A stretch of DNA of 64,000 nt from contig NZ_CP093301.1 of assembly GCF_024362785.1 (NCBI RefSeq), positions 434,001-498,000 of the forward strand, in the 5' to 3' direction. The position numbers and the translations under genes are program-made. The stretch comes from Evansella sp. LMS18 (GTDB lineage Bacteria > Bacillota > Bacilli > Bacillales > Salisediminibacteriaceae). The notes under the pieces were generated by a model, which was not told the DNA's origin, did no database searches, and saw nothing but the letters and a program-made list of their open reading frames with translations. Below are positions 51,731 to 60,630 of the stretch, piece after piece (the first letter of the stretch is position 1; each line of letters starts with the position of its first letter).

Positions 51731-52474
51731 TTATTTTATTTCAATCTCCAGACCTTCATAAGCCAGCGTAACCTCGCCGGAAAAATGCTTTTCCGCTTCT
51801 GTCACTAAATCCTTATGCTCCCCAAAATGAGGCAGATGGCTTAACAAAAGCTTTTCAACCTCTCCAGCTTCTGCCAGCCGGCCAGCCTCACTGCTTGTCA
51901 TATGTCCGTATTTCTGTGCTTCCTGTCCGTCATAGAAACTTGCTTCCCCGATTAAAAGCTCGCTCCCTTTCATAAAAGGGACCAAATTTTTATTATATGT
52001 TGTATCTCCTGTATAAACGAACGACTTCCCGCTTACCGAAGACTCAACTTTAATCGCATAGCATGGCGCAGGATGTGACGTTTCCTGAAAGGTAAAAGTA
52101 AATGGGCCGATTTTCAGTACTCCTTCAGGGTCATATTCTTCTGCGATAGCGTACGGTTCTTTACCGAGACGCTGAAAGCCTTCCGGGTCCCGTGTATGCC
52201 CGTAAATTTTTAACGGCCTGGTTGAGCGCTCCAGATTCATATCAACAACGCGGCTGTACTGCAGCACCCCTACGTCTGCCACATGATCATGATGGTAATG
52301 GGTAAGTATTAAGGCATCGAGGTCGGCAGTTTCAATATATTTCTGCAGTTTCGAGACCGCACCGCTTCCGCAGTCAAGTAGTATTTTCGTATCTTCCTCT
52401 TTCAGCAAATAAGCAGATGTTGCCCCGTCTGGTCCAGGGTAACCTCCCCAGTAGCCTATAACAGTAATCTTCAT
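51731..52474 (-). CDS. yhfI: MBL-fold metallohydrolase (YhfI type)
   Basis: A 247-residue metallo-beta-lactamase-fold enzyme. LILTHYHHDHVADVG is the HxHxDH zinc motif; YTGDTTYNKNL and LLSHLP supply the remaining ligands. MKITVIGYWGGYPGPDGATSAYLL matches YhfI. Substrate unknown; relatives are RNase Z-like phosphodiesterases. The frame starts at ATG 52474 after AAAGGA. Confidence 0.9.
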   Translation of the reverse strand: MKITVIGYWGGYPGPDGATSAYLLKEEDTKILLDCGSGAVSKLQKYIETADLDALILTHYHHDHVADVGVLQYSRVVDMNLERSTRPLKIYGHTRDPEGFQRLGKEPYAIAEEYDPEGVLKIGPFTFTFQETSHPAPCYAIKVESSVSGKSFVYTGDTTYNKNLVPFMKGSELLIGEASFYDGQEAQKYGHMTSSEAGRLAEAGEVEKLLLSHLPHFGEHKDLVTEAEKHFSGEVTLAYEGLEIEIK

Positions 52475-52617
52475 CGAACATCGTCCTTTCTCGTGAATAT
52501 GAGACGTTCCTTAGTATGAAGGTAACACGCCCAACATATAAGCGAAAGCCAGAGACACTAAAGAAAACTTGGCAAGCCAAGCCTTAAAAGAGGCGAAGGA
52601 TTGCCTTAGTTGCACTT

Positions 52618-52688
52618 ATACTATAACCCTAAAATTTTGTCAGCGTCGAGACGGCTACGTTGCGAAAATTTTATACTTTCTTATAGTA
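52618..52688. other. Interrupted palindrome between yhfI and rpmA
   Basis: ACTATAA...AAAATTTT at the left is mirrored by AAAATTTT...TTATAGT at the right, around a GTCGAGACGG core. It lies just outside the rpmA terminator. It may hold the yhfI promoter or be a decayed repeat. Confidence 0.4.
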
Positions 52689-52693
52689 CAAAA

Positions 52694-52725
52694 AAACCCG
52701 CAATGACCTGGGTCATTACGGGTTT
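52694..52725 (-). terminator. Terminator of the rplU-prp-rpmA operon
   Basis: AAACCCGTAATGACC pairs with GGTCATTGCGGGTTT, followed by TTTTGTAC on the minus strand. Confidence 0.9.
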
Positions 52726-52734
52726 CTTATCACC

Positions 52735-53028
52735 TTAAGCTTCCTGAGCTTCAGGGTAGACGCTCACACGCTTGCGGTCACGTCCAACACGTTCGAATTT
52801 AACAACACCGTCCACTTTCGCGAACAATGTGTCATCTCCGCCTTTACCTACGTTCACTCCAGGGTAGATACGAGTTCCACGCTGACGTACAAGGATAGAT
52901 CCGCCTGTTACCATTTGTCCGTCTCCGCGCTTAGTACCAAGACGCTTCGCAATGGAGTCACGACCGTTCTTTGTACTACCTACACCCTTCTTTTGAGCGA
53001 AAAACTGAATGTCTAATTTTAAAAACAT
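52735..53028 (-). CDS. rpmA: 50S ribosomal protein L27
   Basis: A 97-residue L27. The N-terminal extension [19 protein letters not shown] is the Firmicutes type that Prp cleaves after FFA to expose the mature end reaching the peptidyl-transferase centre. [28 protein letters not shown] is the L27 core. Start ATG 53028 is eight bases after GGAGG; a longer reading from GTG is unlikely. Confidence 0.98.
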   Translation of the reverse strand: MFLKLDIQFFAQKKGVGSTKNGRDSIAKRLGTKRGDGQMVTGGSILVRQRGTRIYPGVNVGKGGDDTLFAKVDGVVKFERVGRDRKRVSVYPEAQEA

Positions 53029-53046
53029 GGTCTTCACCTCCTGGAT

Positions 53047-53376
53047 TTATGTTTTAATTTGAATAAACTGTCCGTATTGTTCTTCCAGCGTTTTCAGCGA
53101 GTAGAACATACCTTCCAGTAATAGTTGAACTTTCTCGTAAGTGTCCGTATCGAGTTTTTTCGGAACACGACAGCGGAGAAAGCCTCCTTCACCTTCCATT
53201 TCTACATCAAGCTCCACACCGCATATCGCCGCGATGGCGTTCACTGTACCAAATGATACGGTAGAAGCGCCGGCGCATACGAGATCTTTGCCACTTTCAG
53301 CAAAATCAGCATGTCCGCTCATCGTAAATGTATGGATGGTTCCGTCCTGATTCCTGTCAAAAACAACGTTAATCAT
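53047..53376 (-). CDS. prp: Ribosomal-processing cysteine protease Prp
   Basis: A 109-residue protease (YsxB) that trims the N-terminus of L27. The catalytic His is in MSGHADFAESG and the Cys in DLVCAGAS, about 12 residues later, as in known Prp. It lies between rplU and rpmA as in other Firmicutes. Confidence 0.96.
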   Translation of the reverse strand: MINVVFDRNQDGTIHTFTMSGHADFAESGKDLVCAGASTVSFGTVNAIAAICGVELDVEMEGEGGFLRCRVPKKLDTDTYEKVQLLLEGMFYSLKTLEEQYGQFIQIKT

Positions 53377-53384
53377 AAGACACC

Positions 53385-53693
53385 TTACGCGTTGATTTTT
53401 TCGATTGTTACTTTAGTGTAAGGCTGACGATGTCCTTGCTTACGACGATAGTTTTTCTTAGCTTTGTATTTAAACACAGTCAGTTTCTTTCCACGACCCT
53501 GTTTTTCAACTTTAGCTGAAACTGTCGCACCTTCTACGAATGGAGCTCCAACTTTTGTTTCGTCTCCACCTACAAGGATTACGTTTTCGAATGTAACAGT
53601 GTCTCCTTCAGCTGCATCAAGCTTCTCGATGAAAACCTCTTGGCCTTCTGTTACTTTTACTTGTTTTCCACCTGTTTCAATAATTGCGTACAC
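53385..53693 (-). CDS. rplU: 50S ribosomal protein L21
   Basis: A 102-residue L21. [18 protein letters not shown] is the conserved start and [24 protein letters not shown] the RNA-binding end. First gene of the operon with prp and rpmA. Confidence 0.98.
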   Translation of the reverse strand: MYAIIETGGKQVKVTEGQEVFIEKLDAAEGDTVTFENVILVGGDETKVGAPFVEGATVSAKVEKQGRGKKLTVFKYKAKKNYRRKQGHRQPYTKVTIEKINA

Positions 53694-53800
53694 GACGGCA
53701 CCTCCTTCTAGTACTCAGACTCGCCATTACAGGTGCAGAAATCATAAGAAATCCGCTTAAAAACCTGATCTGCGCGGTTGTAGTTCTTTGGGTGCTTCCA
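53694..53800 (-). promoter_or_regulatory. Probable L21 leader RNA
   Basis: The roughly 100-base leader before rplU is where Bacillales carry the autoregulatory L21 leader. It is rich in short pairing segments and ends in AGAAGGAGGTG. I assign it from position and general appearance; I could not fold it against the model. Confidence 0.5.
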
Positions 53801-53881
53801 AACAACTAACAAAAGAAATCATACCATATTTTGAAGATCTGTGTCAATAACTCCTTTTTAACCACTTAAAAACTTGATTAA

Positions 53882-55381
53882 TCACTTTCTTTCAAGCCAG
53901 ACATTTTTAATTTTTTCCCTGCTCCCCAGCATCCTGATAATATAATAAGGAAATTTTCCCTGCAGTTCCGTACTGGACAGCAGAAATAATTTTTTCCCTG
54001 ATGTGCCTTCCAGTTTATTAAGCCTTGAATCATTGCCATTATCCAGCATCTCTTTCAGCAGCCCAGGGGAAGCTTCCACTAAAACAGCTTCATCCTCCGT
54101 ATTTTTCAGCTCCAGGATTCCTCTTTCCAGTTCTGCTGCTCCGCTTTTCACTGTACGTAATCTGCCAGTGCCGCCGCATACTTCGCACGGTTCTGTCAGC
54201 AGTTCCTCCAGAGGTTTTCTCACTTTTTTCCTGGTCATTTCCACCAGTCCGAAATGTGTGAATCCTGCTATATTTGTAAGTCCGGGGTCGGAAGCTGTGC
54301 CTTTTTTCAAAGCTTTAAGCACAATCTCCCTGTCTTCCTCCTGCTTCATATCGATGAAATCAATTATAATAATCCCGCCAATGTCTCTTAACCTCAACTG
54401 CTCTGCCACCGCATGTGCTGCATCAGTATTGGTCTTTAATACCGTTTCCCGAAGGCTGCCTTTCCCGGTATACTTGCCGGTGTTTACATCAATGACTGTC
54501 ATAGCCTCCGTACTTTCGACAATTAAAAATCCTCCGTTTTTCAGCCATACATGCTTTTTCAAGGATTTGTCCAGCTGCTGGCCCATTCCATAAGCGTCAA
54601 ATAAATCCTCTTTTCCCTGGTACAGCTGCAGACGCTCACTGGCATCGTCGCCACTCCACTTCAGGAGGCTTTGGTACGCCTGATAATCATCGGTAATTAC
54701 TTCGGTTTTTCCATCGCTGAACAGATCCCGGTGTACACGATAAATAAGGGAAGACTGATCGAAAAGAAGATAAGGCGGAGAGACGTCTTTTTTGTTTTGC
54801 ATCATCTCTTCGTGCTGGTCTCTTAACCTGCCCAATTCCTCGAGCACAACCCCTTCTTCTGCTGATTCGGCGACTGTCCGGATAATCATACCTTCCTGAT
54901 CTTCAAGAGCTGTTTTTCCGAAAGACCGCCACTTTTCCCTTACCTCACCGGACTTCATTTTTTTCGACACCGCTACGTAATTTGCATGAGGCATATACAC
55001 AATATATTTTCCAGGAAGTGAAATATTTTCTGTCAGCCGGACTCCTTTGTTTCCTGTCTCCTCCTTTGTAACCTGGACAACGATACTCTGCCCTTTTGTA
55101 AGGAGAGAACTGACAGAAGGAGCTTTCCGCTGATCTTCATCCTCCCTGTACGGGAGATAGCCAATCAGTTCATTCCTGTATAAAAACCCGTTTCGCGTTG
55201 CTCCAATATTTACAAAAGCAGCTTCCATACCAGGAACAATGTCTTCCACTTTCCCAAGAATGATATTTCCTGACCGTGTCAGCTCGTTTTCCTGTTCAAA
55301 CAGCCACTGGACTATATTGCCATCCTCTGTTACCGCTCCCCGCTTTTCACCTGTTTTCATGCTCAATATCACTTTTCTCAA
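53882..55381 (-). CDS. rng: Ribonuclease E/G family protein
   Basis: About 499 residues. S1-type RNA-binding domain near 35-125 (LGKVEDIVPGMEAAFVNIGATRNGFLY). The DNase I-like catalytic part has VIDVNTGKYTGKGSLRETVLKTNTDAA and GGIIIIDFIDM with the two Mg-binding aspartates. The zinc link is CEVCGGTGR. It would process rRNA and mRNA 5' ends. B. subtilis lacks this family, but some alkaliphilic Bacillaceae have it. The ribosome site GGAG points to TTG 55381; ATG at 55405 is the alternative. Confidence 0.93.
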   Translation of the reverse strand: MRKVILSMKTGEKRGAVTEDGNIVQWLFEQENELTRSGNIILGKVEDIVPGMEAAFVNIGATRNGFLYRNELIGYLPYREDEDQRKAPSVSSLLTKGQSIVVQVTKEETGNKGVRLTENISLPGKYIVYMPHANYVAVSKKMKSGEVREKWRSFGKTALEDQEGMIIRTVAESAEEGVVLEELGRLRDQHEEMMQNKKDVSPPYLLFDQSSLIYRVHRDLFSDGKTEVITDDYQAYQSLLKWSGDDASERLQLYQGKEDLFDAYGMGQQLDKSLKKHVWLKNGGFLIVESTEAMTVIDVNTGKYTGKGSLRETVLKTNTDAAHAVAEQLRLRDIGGIIIIDFIDMKQEEDREIVLKALKKGTASDPGLTNIAGFTHFGLVEMTRKKVRKPLEELLTEPCEVCGGTGRLRTVKSGAAELERGILELKNTEDEAVLVEASPGLLKEMLDNGNDSRLNKLEGTSGKKLFLLSSTELQGKFPYYIIRMLGSREKIKNVWLERK

Positions 55382-55508
55382 TACATTTTGCTCCAATCCG
55401 TACATTAGTTGCGACTATTATATATGTAAAGACGTAAAACTGACAAGCCCTGGCCGTACACTGTAACTTTGAATCGCCCTCATTTCACCTGCTAAAAAAA
55501 ACAAAAAA

Positions 55509-55530
55509 GCCTGCCTGTATATTCAGGCAG
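55509..55530 (-). terminator. Terminator of the spoIVFAB operon
   Basis: CTGCCTG/CAGGCAG with a six-base loop, followed by GCTTTTTTG on the minus strand. Confidence 0.85.
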
Positions 55531-55549
55531 TCATCACAGCCAATATTTT

Positions 55550-56383
55550 TTAAAAAATTTTCATCAGAGGAAGCAGCCGTTTTTTTTCATCGAAGAACGC
55601 ATTCAGTATCTCTCGCTCCTCTATCACGCCATAGTTACTGCCTAAAGTGAAATAATGATACCTCTCCCGGTTCACCTTTTTGATTGCCTCAGTAACTGTC
55701 GTTGCTGGAGAGACTTTCACTTGCATTTCCCCCTTGAACCCAGCTTTTCTTTTCCTTTCCAGGAGGAAACGGAGAAAAAGAAAATGCCGTTGTTTCCACT
55801 CCAGGTAGTGATGGACCCATAAGAATAACACCACGATAATTAAGTTTAAATGAAAAGGCAGGATTAATAGAGAAATTATTGTGATTGCCGACAACAGAAT
55901 CGCGGAAAAATAAAAACTAAACCGGACAGCCTGATGAAAGGGCAGGAGCCAGGAAAGGAAGGCAAAAATCAGTTTTCCCCCGTCCAATGGGAGGACTGGC
56001 AGGAGATTAAACAGAAGAATCGTTAAATTATGGAAGAGAAAAACCTGATGGTCTCCTTCACTCCACAGGGGTGTAGCGAGAAGAAGATAGCTTGCCCCGA
56101 TTAGCCATAAATGCTGAAGGGGGCCACTTATCGTCACGATGATCTCTTCCTTCACAGGCCGGTTTCCGTACTCTTCCGTCTCAGCCATTCCCCCAAATGG
56201 AAGGAGCATAATTTTCCTGATCCGCCAGCCAAAACGGTAGGCCGCATAACTATGGCCAAGTTCGTGTACGAACACGATGAGAAAAAGCATAATGATTTCT
56301 TTAAAGTAGCCCGTCAGCCCGCCTATGCCAAGAATGCCCCATAAAACCGGATGTATATGGACTTTCTTCAGGAGACTAATCAA
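55550..56383 (-). CDS. spoIVFB: Pro-sigma-K processing intramembrane protease SpoIVFB
   Basis: A 277-residue site-2-type metalloprotease that cleaves pro-sigma-K in the mother cell. HELGH at residues 40-44 and the Asp in PVLPLDGGKLIF form the zinc site within the membrane helices. A CBS-type domain fills residues about 215-277. It overlaps spoIVFA by eight bases, so the two are coupled. Length is close to the B. subtilis protein. Confidence 0.95.
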   Translation of the reverse strand: MISLLKKVHIHPVLWGILGIGGLTGYFKEIIMLFLIVFVHELGHSYAAYRFGWRIRKIMLLPFGGMAETEEYGNRPVKEEIIVTISGPLQHLWLIGASYLLLATPLWSEGDHQVFLFHNLTILLFNLLPVLPLDGGKLIFAFLSWLLPFHQAVRFSFYFSAILLSAITIISLLILPFHLNLIIVVLFLWVHHYLEWKQRHFLFLRFLLERKRKAGFKGEMQVKVSPATTVTEAIKKVNRERYHYFTLGSNYGVIEEREILNAFFDEKKRLLPLMKIF

Positions 56384-57212
56384 AATTGATCACTTCGTTA
56401 GGATCTATAAATGTATCTCCTTCCTTTAATGCAAAATAGTAGACACCGAGGTCTTCTTCTTCCTGATGGGGAGAAACTTCACCGAGAAAATCCCCGCTGT
56501 CAACATGGTCGTATAACTTAACCGGTATGTTTTCCAGCCTTCCATACCAGGACTCTCCCCCGTCATAATGACGGATCACTATGACATTTCCCCATTCATT
56601 TGCTTCATCTTCCCCAATGAACCTTACTACGCCGCTTCGGACCGCTTCTACCTTTTCCCCTTTATTTGTCTCTACATAGATCCCCCGCCCATTTTGTTCA
56701 AAAGACTCTCTTATAGTTCCTGAAGCAGGCAGCGCGTAGATATCAGAAGGGTCTCTTTCCTGTTCAAAATCACCTGGCGCCACTACTTCCATCTGTGGCG
56801 GCAGCAGTGCAACGGGACGTCCAAAGGCTTCTTCATACCAGCCTGCTACTGTACTGAATTGAAAATCCTCGCTAAATGATGTCTGCACATAATTCCGCAT
56901 ACCTTCCAGGGAAGAGCTTTGTGACTGAAATAAAATGCCTATGGCAAAAAACAGGCATATACTTGCCAAGATCTGCATGATGAACCGGTCTTTCCGGAAA
57001 AATGGTTCGTTTTTTTTCTGGCTGCTGACATCTTTATACTTGCCATCAAAAGTATAAAGGGTGTCTTCCCTTTCCTCCTCATGTTTCCAGCTGTACGGCA
57101 ATACTGGTCCCCCGGAGGATCTTTCCCTGGCAATCTGCCTGTGAGGCACCGGCCTTCTTTTTCTCCGCTTAGCCTCCATCCTCCGTTTTAATTTATCCAC
57201 CCGATTATTCAT
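56376..57212 (-). CDS. spoIVFA: Stage IV sporulation protein SpoIVFA
   Basis: A 278-residue protein that holds and inhibits SpoIVFB in the outer forespore membrane. A basic cytoplasmic head (KLKRRMEAKRRKRRPVPHRQ) precedes one membrane helix (FIMQILASICLFFAIGILF), then a degenerate LytM/M23-like domain (VRFIGEDEANEWGNVIVIRHYDG) without the full zinc ligands. The start is taken as ATG 57212 (GAGGA upstream), not the longer frame. Confidence 0.92.
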   Translation of the reverse strand: MNNRVDKLKRRMEAKRRKRRPVPHRQIARERSSGGPVLPYSWKHEEEREDTLYTFDGKYKDVSSQKKNEPFFRKDRFIMQILASICLFFAIGILFQSQSSSLEGMRNYVQTSFSEDFQFSTVAGWYEEAFGRPVALLPPQMEVVAPGDFEQERDPSDIYALPASGTIRESFEQNGRGIYVETNKGEKVEAVRSGVVRFIGEDEANEWGNVIVIRHYDGGESWYGRLENIPVKLYDHVDSGDFLGEVSPHQEEEDLGVYYFALKEGDTFIDPNEVINFD

Positions 57213-57335
57213 AGCTTCCTCACCCACTTCGTTTCTTTGTACAATGTATGACTTGTCCTCAGCAGATATGCCAGTTTGTCCCTGTAAAAGCGCTCTGAGT
57301 CTGTGTATAATCTGCAGCTCTCCCAATAACAGAAA

Positions 57336-57363
57336 AAACGGCATCCATCTTCGGATACCGTTT
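57336..57363 (-). terminator. Terminator of doxX
   Basis: AAACGGTATCC pairs with GGATGCCGTTT around a six-base loop, then TTTCTG on the minus strand. Confidence 0.85.
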
Positions 57364-57378
57364 CAATCATTTTTATTT

Positions 57379-57891
57379 TTATGCTGCCTGCCCCTGAGGA
57401 CCTTCTGTATCGATTACTTTCTTGCGGGTAAATACAGTTTTCAGGTAAGGAATCACCCAGCGGTCGCCGCCGATTCTTCCTGCGTTATAACCAGCTGCAA
57501 GAATGAAGATTGTCAGGACAACCATCCAAGGATTGGAAGAAATCGTACCTGCGAACATGAACGCGAAGTTCATCACAATTCCAAAGAATGCTGCCGCAGT
57601 TGTTAAAATTCCAAGCATTAATCCAAGGCCTACAAGCACCTCGCCCCAAGCTACAAGGAAGCTGAACATTTCAGCGTTTGGCAGAGCGAATGACTCAATA
57701 AATGCGTGATAAGTTGGATACTGTTCCATAACCATTTCATTATTAACTACACCTGTAAGATAGCCTGATGCGTCGAATCCACCTGTAACTTTGCCCCATC
57801 CTGCTGACAGCCAGCTCCAGCCAAGGTACACACGAAGAATTGTCAAAATACCCGCCGCAATTTTGTTATTCCTGATAAAGTCCATAAACAT
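57379..57891 (-). CDS. DoxX family membrane protein
   Basis: A 170-residue protein with four helices. RVYLGWSWLSAGWGKVTGGFDASGYL and WGEVLVGLGLMLGILTTAAAFFGIVMNF are DoxX signatures. DoxX proteins are tied to respiratory or redox-stress functions such as thiosulfate:quinone oxidoreductase subunits. This one is a single gene set between minD and spoIVFA, which are adjacent in B. subtilis. A candidate Fnr-type site lies upstream. Confidence 0.9.
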   Translation of the reverse strand: MFMDFIRNNKIAAGILTILRVYLGWSWLSAGWGKVTGGFDASGYLTGVVNNEMVMEQYPTYHAFIESFALPNAEMFSFLVAWGEVLVGLGLMLGILTTAAAFFGIVMNFAFMFAGTISSNPWMVVLTIFILAAGYNAGRIGGDRWVIPYLKTVFTRKKVIDTEGPQGQAA

Positions 57892-57976
57892 GTTAATTCC
57901 CCCTATATTAGTTTAGAATAATTGCCCTGGCATTTATGATGCCGTTGTATAAAGCTTGTTGTTGTTTAATTGGTTT

Positions 57977-57993
57977 GTTAAGTGATCACTAAC
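57977..57993. promoter_or_regulatory. Palindrome in the doxX leader
   Basis: GTTAAGTGATCACTAAC is an almost perfect palindrome centred on TGATCA, just downstream of the presumed doxX transcription start. A repressor operator is possible. Confidence 0.45.
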
Positions 57994-58008
57994 GTTTTCT
58001 ACACTTTT

Positions 58009-58043
58009 ATTATATAGCGGATTTACCTGTGAAAACATTCACA
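58009..58043 (-). promoter_or_regulatory. Candidate Fnr/Crp-type site and -10 of doxX
   Basis: TGTGA-N6-TCACA at 58028-58043 exactly matches the Crp/Fnr family consensus. On the minus strand a perfect TATAAT follows at 58014-58009, about 118 bases before the doxX start. The site would overlap the -35 region, where activators of this family bind. Confidence 0.55.
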
Positions 58044-58148
58044 TGTGTGACCGTTCTGTTGCAGACTGGTGACTAAAGTGTGACATAAAGCACAATTAAC
58101 CAGTGACGAGAATCACAGCCTCTAAAACTTCATTGTGCAAAGAAAAGA

Positions 58149-58176
58149 CCTCCGTTTTCCAAGTGGAGAACGAAGG
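58149..58176 (-). terminator. Second terminator-like hairpin between minD and doxX
   Basis: CCTTCGTTCTCCA pairs with TGGAAAACGGAGG (mismatches), then TCTTTTC on the minus strand. It backs up the stronger minD terminator and would insulate doxX. Confidence 0.6.
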
Positions 58177-58299
58177 TTCAGAAAATAATTAATCAGGGGG
58201 TAGTGTATTTTATTCCCTCGACACTAAAAGTGTTAAAATATTGACAGGGGAATCCCTGCAGAACGTCTGCCGCACTATAAGTTTTTCCATCCACCAAAA

Positions 58300-58331
58300 A
58301 ACCGCTTGTCCAGTTTTAAGGACAAACGGCT
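58300..58331 (-). terminator. Terminator of the mreBCD-minCD operon
   Basis: AGCCGTTTGTCC pairs with GGACAAGCGGTT around an eight-base loop, then TTTTGG on the minus strand. Confidence 0.88.
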
Positions 58332-58336
58332 TTTCA

Positions 58337-59137
58337 TTACCCTCTTATACCGAGGAATTTTTTCATTCGTGTAAAAACACCTTTATCATTTTCCAGAGAC
58401 ATGAGCGGAACCGATTCGCCGCATATTCTCCGGGCAATATTCCTGTACGCAATTGCTGCTTTCACTTTAGGGTTCATTGCTACTGGTTCACCGGAATTAG
58501 AAGCTTTAATTACTTCATCTTCATCAACAACGATTCCCAGAAGCTCAATAGAAAGGATAGAAACAACTTCTTCCACATCAAGGGAATCTCCGCTTTTACT
58601 CATATGGGGCCTGATGCGGTTGATCACTAGTTTAGCGGGATCAATTTGTTCTTCCTTTTCCAGGAGCCCGATAATCCTGTCGGCATCACGGACAGAAGAG
58701 ATTTCCGGTGTAGTAACTACGATCGCTTTATCTGCTCCGGAAACTGCATTTTTAAAACCCTGTTCAATACCTGCCGGACAGTCGATCAGTATATAATCGT
58801 AATCTTTTTTCAGTTCGTCTATCAGATCTTTCATCTGCTCAGGTTTGATTGCTGACTTATCCTTCGTCTGGGCTGCAGGAAGAAGGTTCAGACATTCAAA
58901 GCGTTTATCAGTTACAAGAGCCTGATGAAGCCGGCATCGCCCCTCCACTACATCTACCAGGTCGTAAATGATCCTGTTTTCGAGCCCCATAACCACATCC
59001 AGGTTACGGAGTCCTATATCGGTGTCTACTAGACAGACTCTCTTACCTGATAATGCCAAAGCAGTTCCTACGTTCGCAGTAGTGGTAGTTTTACCAACAC
59101 CGCCCTTACCTGATGTTACAACAATCGCTTCTCCCAC
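58337..59137 (-). CDS. minD: Septum site-determining protein MinD
   Basis: A 266-residue P-loop ATPase of the ParA/MinD group. The deviant Walker A is TSGKGGVGKTTTTANVG with the signature lysine. The C-terminal FTRMKKFLGIRG is the amphipathic membrane-targeting helix. It recruits MinC to the membrane to block polar division. It is the last gene of the mre-min operon. Confidence 0.98.
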   Translation of the reverse strand: MGEAIVVTSGKGGVGKTTTTANVGTALALSGKRVCLVDTDIGLRNLDVVMGLENRIIYDLVDVVEGRCRLHQALVTDKRFECLNLLPAAQTKDKSAIKPEQMKDLIDELKKDYDYILIDCPAGIEQGFKNAVSGADKAIVVTTPEISSVRDADRIIGLLEKEEQIDPAKLVINRIRPHMSKSGDSLDVEEVVSILSIELLGIVVDEDEVIKASNSGEPVAMNPKVKAAIAYRNIARRICGESVPLMSLENDKGVFTRMKKFLGIRG

Positions 59138-59320
59138 GTCATTCTCCCCTTTCTCCTAAACCTGTAAAACTATGTAAACCATACTTAAGGAACAAAGAGA
59201 TACTTTATAATCTGTAAAAATCATGTGCCTTTTTTATTCAGGACAGGTAACTTAATTTTAACACACCATGAATTCTCTATGCGAAAAGAAATTTAAAGGG
59301 AAGATGGAAACCTGGATTTA

Positions 59321-60007
59321 TTATATCATGCTGGCAATCTCCGGACGTATATTCTGGAGATGCTGCACTTTGTCAATAACCATTTCTCCGCCTTCGTCCA
59401 CAAAAGCGCATTCCATTATAAGCTCTTTATCACTTTCCTCCTCAGGAGGCCTGCGGATTACATCGGCTATCCTGAGCTGGGATGGCAGCATGGAAGACCC
59501 GCAAATAACGGACTGTCTGTTACCTTCACAGCCTGCATGGGCAATTCCGCGCATTTTTCCAATTACAAAAATATTGCCGGAAGCTTTAATTGTGCCTCCA
59601 GGATTAACATCCCCGATTAAAAGAAGGTCTCCTGTCACCTCAATAACCTGGCCTGACCGGACAATTCGAAGCAGGCGGTTAACCTCCTGGCTCCGAATCG
59701 CCTTCTCAGCTTCTTCTTTAGACATGACCTCTGATTCCACAGTCACTTCCACACCATTAATATGGTTTGATAAGGCTTCTTTCAGGGCATCAAGCTGCTG
59801 AGGGTCCAGATACCTTTTTCCTGAAACGAGCTTTATGCGGACCTGCCCTTCTTCACTGTCACTCGAAGGAGGACGATCGGAGAGCTTATCATTTAATTCA
59901 GTTAACAGTGAGTCGAAGGAACACTGGTCGTTCAGAATAAAGGTCAGACCGTCCTTTGTTCCTTTTATAAGCACATTTTGTTTTCTAAGCTGTTTCTGAA
60001 CCATCTG
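59321..60007 (-). CDS. minC: Septum formation inhibitor MinC
   Basis: A 228-residue protein. The N-terminal domain (VLIKGTKDGLTFILNDQCSFDSLLTELNDKL) inhibits FtsZ. The C-terminal beta-helix (QVIEVTGDLLLIGDVNPGGTIKASGNIFVIGKMRGIAHAGCEG) binds MinD. The start is taken at ATG 60007 (AAGGA four bases upstream); this matches the usual length. A 183-base gap separates it from minD. Confidence 0.96.
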   Translation of the reverse strand, partial: QMVQKQLRKQNVLIKGTKDGLTFILNDQCSFDSLLTELNDKLSDRPPSSDSEEGQVRIKLVSGKRYLDPQQLDALKEALSNHINGVEVTVESEVMSKEEAEKAIRSQEVNRLLRIVRSGQVIEVTGDLLLIGDVNPGGTIKASGNIFVIGKMRGIAHAGCEGNRQSVICGSSMLPSQLRIADVIRRPPEEESDKELIMECAFVDEGGEMVIDKVQHLQNIRPEIASMI

Positions 60008-60102
60008 TTCCTTACACCTCACTTCAGCTGTTTCTATGGTCAAGCTACGTTATTTTTCAATTGTTTTCCCCTTCATGACGCTCGCCTGCAAAACTGTATA
60101 AG

Positions 60103-60630
60103 TTAGAACAAGCCATCATCTTCATTCCTCTTTATAAATTCGAACCACTTTCTCAGCGGATAGGCAGCGGCCGCCAGTACGAAGAAATTCATTGCGAGAC
60201 TTGGCAGAAAACGGCTGTACAGAAATTCATGATGGGGAATAGCAGTCATACCCAGCAGGAGCATCATACCGTACAGGAAATACTCCAGCAGGATTACCGC
60301 TGTTATCGTTAAAAAAACAGCTGCTGGAAGATTCCTTTGAAAAAAAGGAATCGAAATTGATAAAAGATATGCAAGCAGTCCCATGGCAAACGTATATATC
60401 CCCAGAAGCGAGGAATAAATAACGTCAAACATGACTCCAAAAATCACACCGTACAGCGTTCCTGTACCCCTGCCCCGGAAGATTCCGGCAAAGATAATCA
60501 GCATGAATGACCATCTTGGGATAAACAGGAGGTCAGAACCGAACTGATCAGGAGCAAAAATCTGAAATACTGTTCCTTCTATTATAAACAAAACAAAGAG
60601 TACAAGAAATAAAGAATATTTCCTCATCAT
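60103..60630 (-). CDS. mreD: Rod shape-determining protein MreD
   Basis: A 175-residue membrane protein with five helices. LLFIPRWSFMLIIFAGIFRGRGTGTLYGVIFGVMFDVIYSSLLGIYTFAMGLLAY is the MreD core. It belongs to the elongasome with MreC and RodA. Its start overlaps the mreC stop by four bases (ATGA). Confidence 0.95.
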   Translation of the reverse strand: MMRKYSLFLVLFVLFIIEGTVFQIFAPDQFGSDLLFIPRWSFMLIIFAGIFRGRGTGTLYGVIFGVMFDVIYSSLLGIYTFAMGLLAYLLSISIPFFQRNLPAAVFLTITAVILLEYFLYGMMLLLGMTAIPHHEFLYSRFLPSLAMNFFVLAAAAYPLRKWFEFIKRNEDDGLF

